The notes beneath the pieces were generated by a model. The model was not told where the DNA came from. It was given only the letters and a program-made list of their open reading frames with translations, and ran no database searches. Shown here one piece after another: positions 63,001 through 64,000 of a stretch of 64,000 nt of DNA. Source of the DNA: Atriophallophorus winterbourni (lineage: Eukaryota; Platyhelminthes; Trematoda; Plagiorchiida; Microphallidae); contig JACCGJ010000666.1 in NCBI GenBank assembly GCA_013407085.1, positions 62,001-126,000 on the forward strand, read 5' to 3'. The position numbers and the translations under genes were made by a program. The stretch's first letter is position 1, and each line of letters begins with the position of its first letter.

Positions 63001-64000
63001 CGGTAAATTTCTCGCCTAAAATTATCAGCACCATCATCATCATAACCAGGGGCATTATTACACAACAAACAACGAATGGTTAATTTCCTTACAACCATGA
63101 CACAATAAAATACTAAGAAGATGGGGATGGGTGGGATTTATAAAGCCGCAGAAGCTACAAATTGATAAACACAAACAAACTAAGATGCTGTGCGTACAAT
63201 TCGAATGGGACATGCATTCAACCAAGTAATAGTATGAGCATTTGCGACTTTTACTGCCATATATCCCAAGAAGCTTTTCTCGTGACTCTACCTGACAACA
63301 TAGAAGATTAAGCAACCACTCCAAGTACACGCCAACAGCAAGACCGACATATCCTCAAGCGTAACAAGCCAATACGATATTGGGTCGCGGGGACCCAAGC
63401 CAGGTCGACGGACTGCGCCGAGTTTAGAAAAGTCAATATTTAGGGTCATGGACTGCCCATAACATGTAGCGGATTAGCCAATCGAAATGCGGCGTCGTAG
63501 AAAAGAATCCGTTTGGAAAGTCGGTTGTCCGTCATCCGCAAAACGTGACCTCGCTGAAGCGCAGATTAATCTGTTGCTCTATAAACATTACTACCGAAGA
63601 TCTTGTTACGAACAGCATAGCTCCGTATGCAATAGCAACAGCAAACTCAACGGAAGGAGACAGCGGTTGTCGAAAATATAGGATATGCTCTTCGTTTACG
63701 GTTAAAGTTTCGCGCCTACGTAGCAAAACGGCCTGAAAAGTTGCTTTGAAGACTCTACCCTCCATAATAGTGGCAGTCTTCTCCGCGATCTGAGAAGACT
63801 TTGATTGCGGAATGCTAGAATCGCCATAGAAATAGAAGTGTCAAGATATGTGAAACGGTTTATCGTCTCAAATTCCTGATTGTCAAGTAAAAAAGTGCTG
63901 TTTAATAAACCGATGGCCTGGAACAGAACACTTCACTTGGGCGGTGCAAAACGTATTCCGGATGTTGGCGGAATCCTAAATAGTTTGTTTAGTGTAGATT
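63000..64000 (-). mobile_element. RTE-1 copy, 3' part, running off the window
   Basis: Minus strand: RFAPPK, LLDNQEFETINRFTYL, GRVFKATFQAVLL, then DHRLPKRI-equivalent cggacaaccgactttccaaa, and the untranslated end (gagtcacgagaaaagcttct, gtttgtttgtgtttatcaat, ccatccccatcttcttagta) with a gatgatgatggtg tail at about 63,020-63,045. Same family as copy A but more diverged; no open frame. Confidence 0.8.

Overview
This window looks like nuclear DNA of a flatworm, most likely a digenean trematode. The inference rests on spliceosomal exons in two host-type genes and on the retrotransposon families: SR2/RTE-type and CR1/pido-type non-LTR elements, and a CsRn1-type Ty3/gypsy element with its Cys-His-Cys-Cys Gag knuckle and a primer site like the tRNA-Trp type. 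The species cannot be fixed from the sequence alone.

Layout. 1-5,075: a broken RTE element (family RTE-1) split by an antisense, 5'-truncated element of a second family (RTE-2), bounded by an 11-bp duplication. 6,072-17,109: a seven-exon host gene on the minus strand for a secreted, two-EF-hand protein related to nucleobindin; its introns are loaded with a SINE-like repeat (family A) and small retroelement ends. 17,695-20,165: more repeat ends, including a tRNA-like short repeat. 20,303-34,860: a head-to-tail array of rearranged RTE-1 units (about 2,363 bp each), cut by an LTR element at 26,243-33,479. That LTR element has 163-bp LTRs and a Gag-protease region, then changes directly from the start of its reverse transcriptase to an intronless SR-type splicing-factor gene. 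It carries inside it a complete, uninterrupted 1,375-codon Ty3/gypsy element in reverse orientation (27,627-32,554). 34,863-38,400: CR1-type pieces, including an ORF1 with a zinc finger. 38,800-44,240: a decayed gypsy gag, a minus-strand MULE-type transposase gene carrying FAR1-like, SWIM and PHD-like zinc motifs and at least one intron, and two inverted tRNA-like repeats. 44,764-53,480: a degenerate CsRn1-type element holding a CR1 3' end and a 3.7-kb antisense non-LTR element (family RTE-3), which itself holds a family-A repeat. 54,950-60,640: four CR1-type copies in opposing orientations. 61,191-61,916: the last coding exon of an NPRL2 (GATOR1 subunit) homologue, minus strand. 63,000-64,000: the 3' part of another RTE-1 copy, minus strand.

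The most unusual object is the short-LTR element. It appears to have lost most of pol, gained a splicing-factor cDNA fused in frame at the SR protein's start codon, and carries a 17-nt self-complementarity next to its 5' LTR in place of a tRNA primer site. Its two LTRs differ at one position, so it moved recently, presumably with enzymes supplied by another element. Most other coding stretches are decayed transposon genes; only the nested gypsy ORF, the nucleobindin-like gene and the NPRL2 exon are undamaged as far as they can be followed.
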